Assembly (NCBI GenBank): GCA_964447925.1
Contig: CAYUUP010000077.1
Span: 1 to 7,234, forward strand
Reading direction: 5' to 3'
Origin: CAYUUP01 sp964447925
Lineage (GTDB): Bacteria; Bacillota; Clostridia; Oscillospirales; Oscillospiraceae
Length of the DNA: 7,234 nt
Numbering within the stretch: the first letter of the stretch is position 1; the number at the start of each line of letters is the position of its first letter. The translations under genes and the position numbers were made by a program. The notes beneath the pieces were generated by a model that was not told the DNA's origin, made no database searches, and was given only the letters and a program-made list of their open reading frames with translations. Below are positions 6,958-7,234 of this stretch, piece after piece.

Positions 6958-6967
6958 AAAAAAACAG

Positions 6968-6996
6968 TTGCATTCCTCGCCGGGTTGTGTTAAAAT
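6968..6996 (+). promoter_or_regulatory. rpmE: Sigma-A promoter for rpmE
   Basis: TTGCAT (6968-6973), a 17-nt spacer and TAAAAT (6991-6996) with TG at 6988-6989 (extended -10). The predicted start is near 7003, leaving a leader of about 59 nt before the rpmE ATG. The A/T-rich stretch 6940-6965 directly upstream is compatible with an UP element, as often seen ahead of ribosomal protein genes. Confidence 0.8.
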
Positions 6997-7046
6997 AATT
7001 TCTGCACGTCCCTCTGTGAGACGAATTCTGATCAGATAACAGCCCG

Positions 7047-7056
7047 AAAGAGGTGA
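7047..7056 (+). promoter_or_regulatory. rpmE: Ribosome binding site of rpmE
   Basis: AAAGAGGTGA at 7047-7056 is close to the anti-Shine-Dalgarno complement, with the AGAGG core 8 nt upstream of the ATG at 7062. This fixes the L31 start. Confidence 0.85.
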
Positions 7057-7061
7057 ACAGC

Positions 7062-7234
7062 ATGAAGGAAGGCATCCATCCCAACTATCAGCAGACCACC
7101 ATTCGCTGCGCCTGCGGGGCGGTGATTGAGACCGGCTCCACCCGGAAGGATATCCGCGTGGAGGTCTGCTCCAAGTGTCACCCCTTTTACACCGGCAAGC
7201 AGAAGATGGTGGATACCGGCGGCCGTGTCAGCCG
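7062..7234 (+). CDS. rpmE: 50S ribosomal protein L31, zinc-ribbon type A (3' end outside window)
   Basis: L31 is a small protein of the large ribosomal subunit that bridges towards the small subunit. The window holds 57 full codons of an expected 65-75. The translation starts [10 protein letters not shown] and matches the family closely: IHPxY near residue 6, CAC at 16-18, [14 protein letters not shown] at 35-48 and GGRVSR at the window edge. C16, C18, C36 and C39 make the CxC...CxxC zinc site, so this is the zinc-containing (C+) form rather than the zinc-independent paralogue. It has its own promoter and RBS and is transcribed away from the pump gene. In many Clostridia rpmE is followed by prmC and prfA, but that lies beyond the window. 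Confidence 0.97.
   Translation, partial: MKEGIHPNYQQTTIRCACGAVIETGSTRKDIRVEVCSKCHPFYTGKQKMVDTGGRVS

Noticed and set aside
7027..7036. Perfect 10-bp palindrome TCTGATCAGA in the rpmE leader, as an operator.
   Set aside because: A 10-bp dyad is expected several times by chance in a window of this length, and it sits downstream of the promoter with no second copy.
1..7234. Search for tRNA or rRNA genes, CRISPR arrays, insertion sequences and riboswitches.
   Set aside because: No tRNA-like cloverleaf, regularly spaced repeats, transposase-like protein or recognisable riboswitch core was seen on either strand by reading. The two leaders (about 60 nt each) are too short for most riboswitches.

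Overview
The window looks like chromosomal DNA of a fairly G+C-rich, low-outer-membrane (Firmicutes/Clostridia-type) bacterium, most plausibly a gut Oscillospiraceae-like organism. The clues are strong AGGAGG-like ribosome binding sites, near-consensus sigma-A promoters with extended -10 elements, a DUF3656-type U32 protein, and an RND pump of the SwrC-like Gram-positive kind. The taxonomic call is inference; no rRNA is present.

Layout. (1) Bases 1-380, + strand: the last 125 residues of peptide chain release factor 2 (prfB), starting at the catalytic GGQ loop. (2) 391-422: a Rho-independent-type hairpin and T-tract that runs straight into the ribosome binding site of the next gene. (3) 441-2501, + strand: a U32 'peptidase' family protein of the RlhA type, probably a 23S rRNA cytidine hydroxylase. 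(4) 2502-2643: a convergent intergenic region with three hairpins, the last a 14-bp perfect stem likely to terminate both converging genes. (5) 2644-6774, - strand: a 1376-residue RND transporter permease carrying an extra block of about 325 residues, rich in coiled coil, inside its N-terminal docking subdomain. (6) 6775-7061: a divergent regulatory region with one strong promoter facing each way and an 18-bp imperfect palindrome between them. (7) 7062 to the window end, + strand: the first 57 codons of ribosomal protein L31 (rpmE, zinc-ribbon form).

How the parts relate. RF2, the U32 protein and L31 all serve translation: termination, rRNA modification and ribosome structure. The pump is the odd one out. 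It is a stand-alone gene on the opposite strand with its own near-consensus promoter, and no adaptor, outer-membrane channel or regulator gene lies beside it in the window. The most notable observation is the pump's insert. Its two ends carry matching five-step leucine/alanine heptad ladders (204/211/218/225/232 and 480/487/494/501/508) that pair exactly in antiparallel register. This suggests a long coiled-coil hairpin standing on the docking domain, where adaptor proteins bind in Gram-negative pumps. It could be a built-in adaptor or wall-spanning conduit for a cell without an outer membrane.
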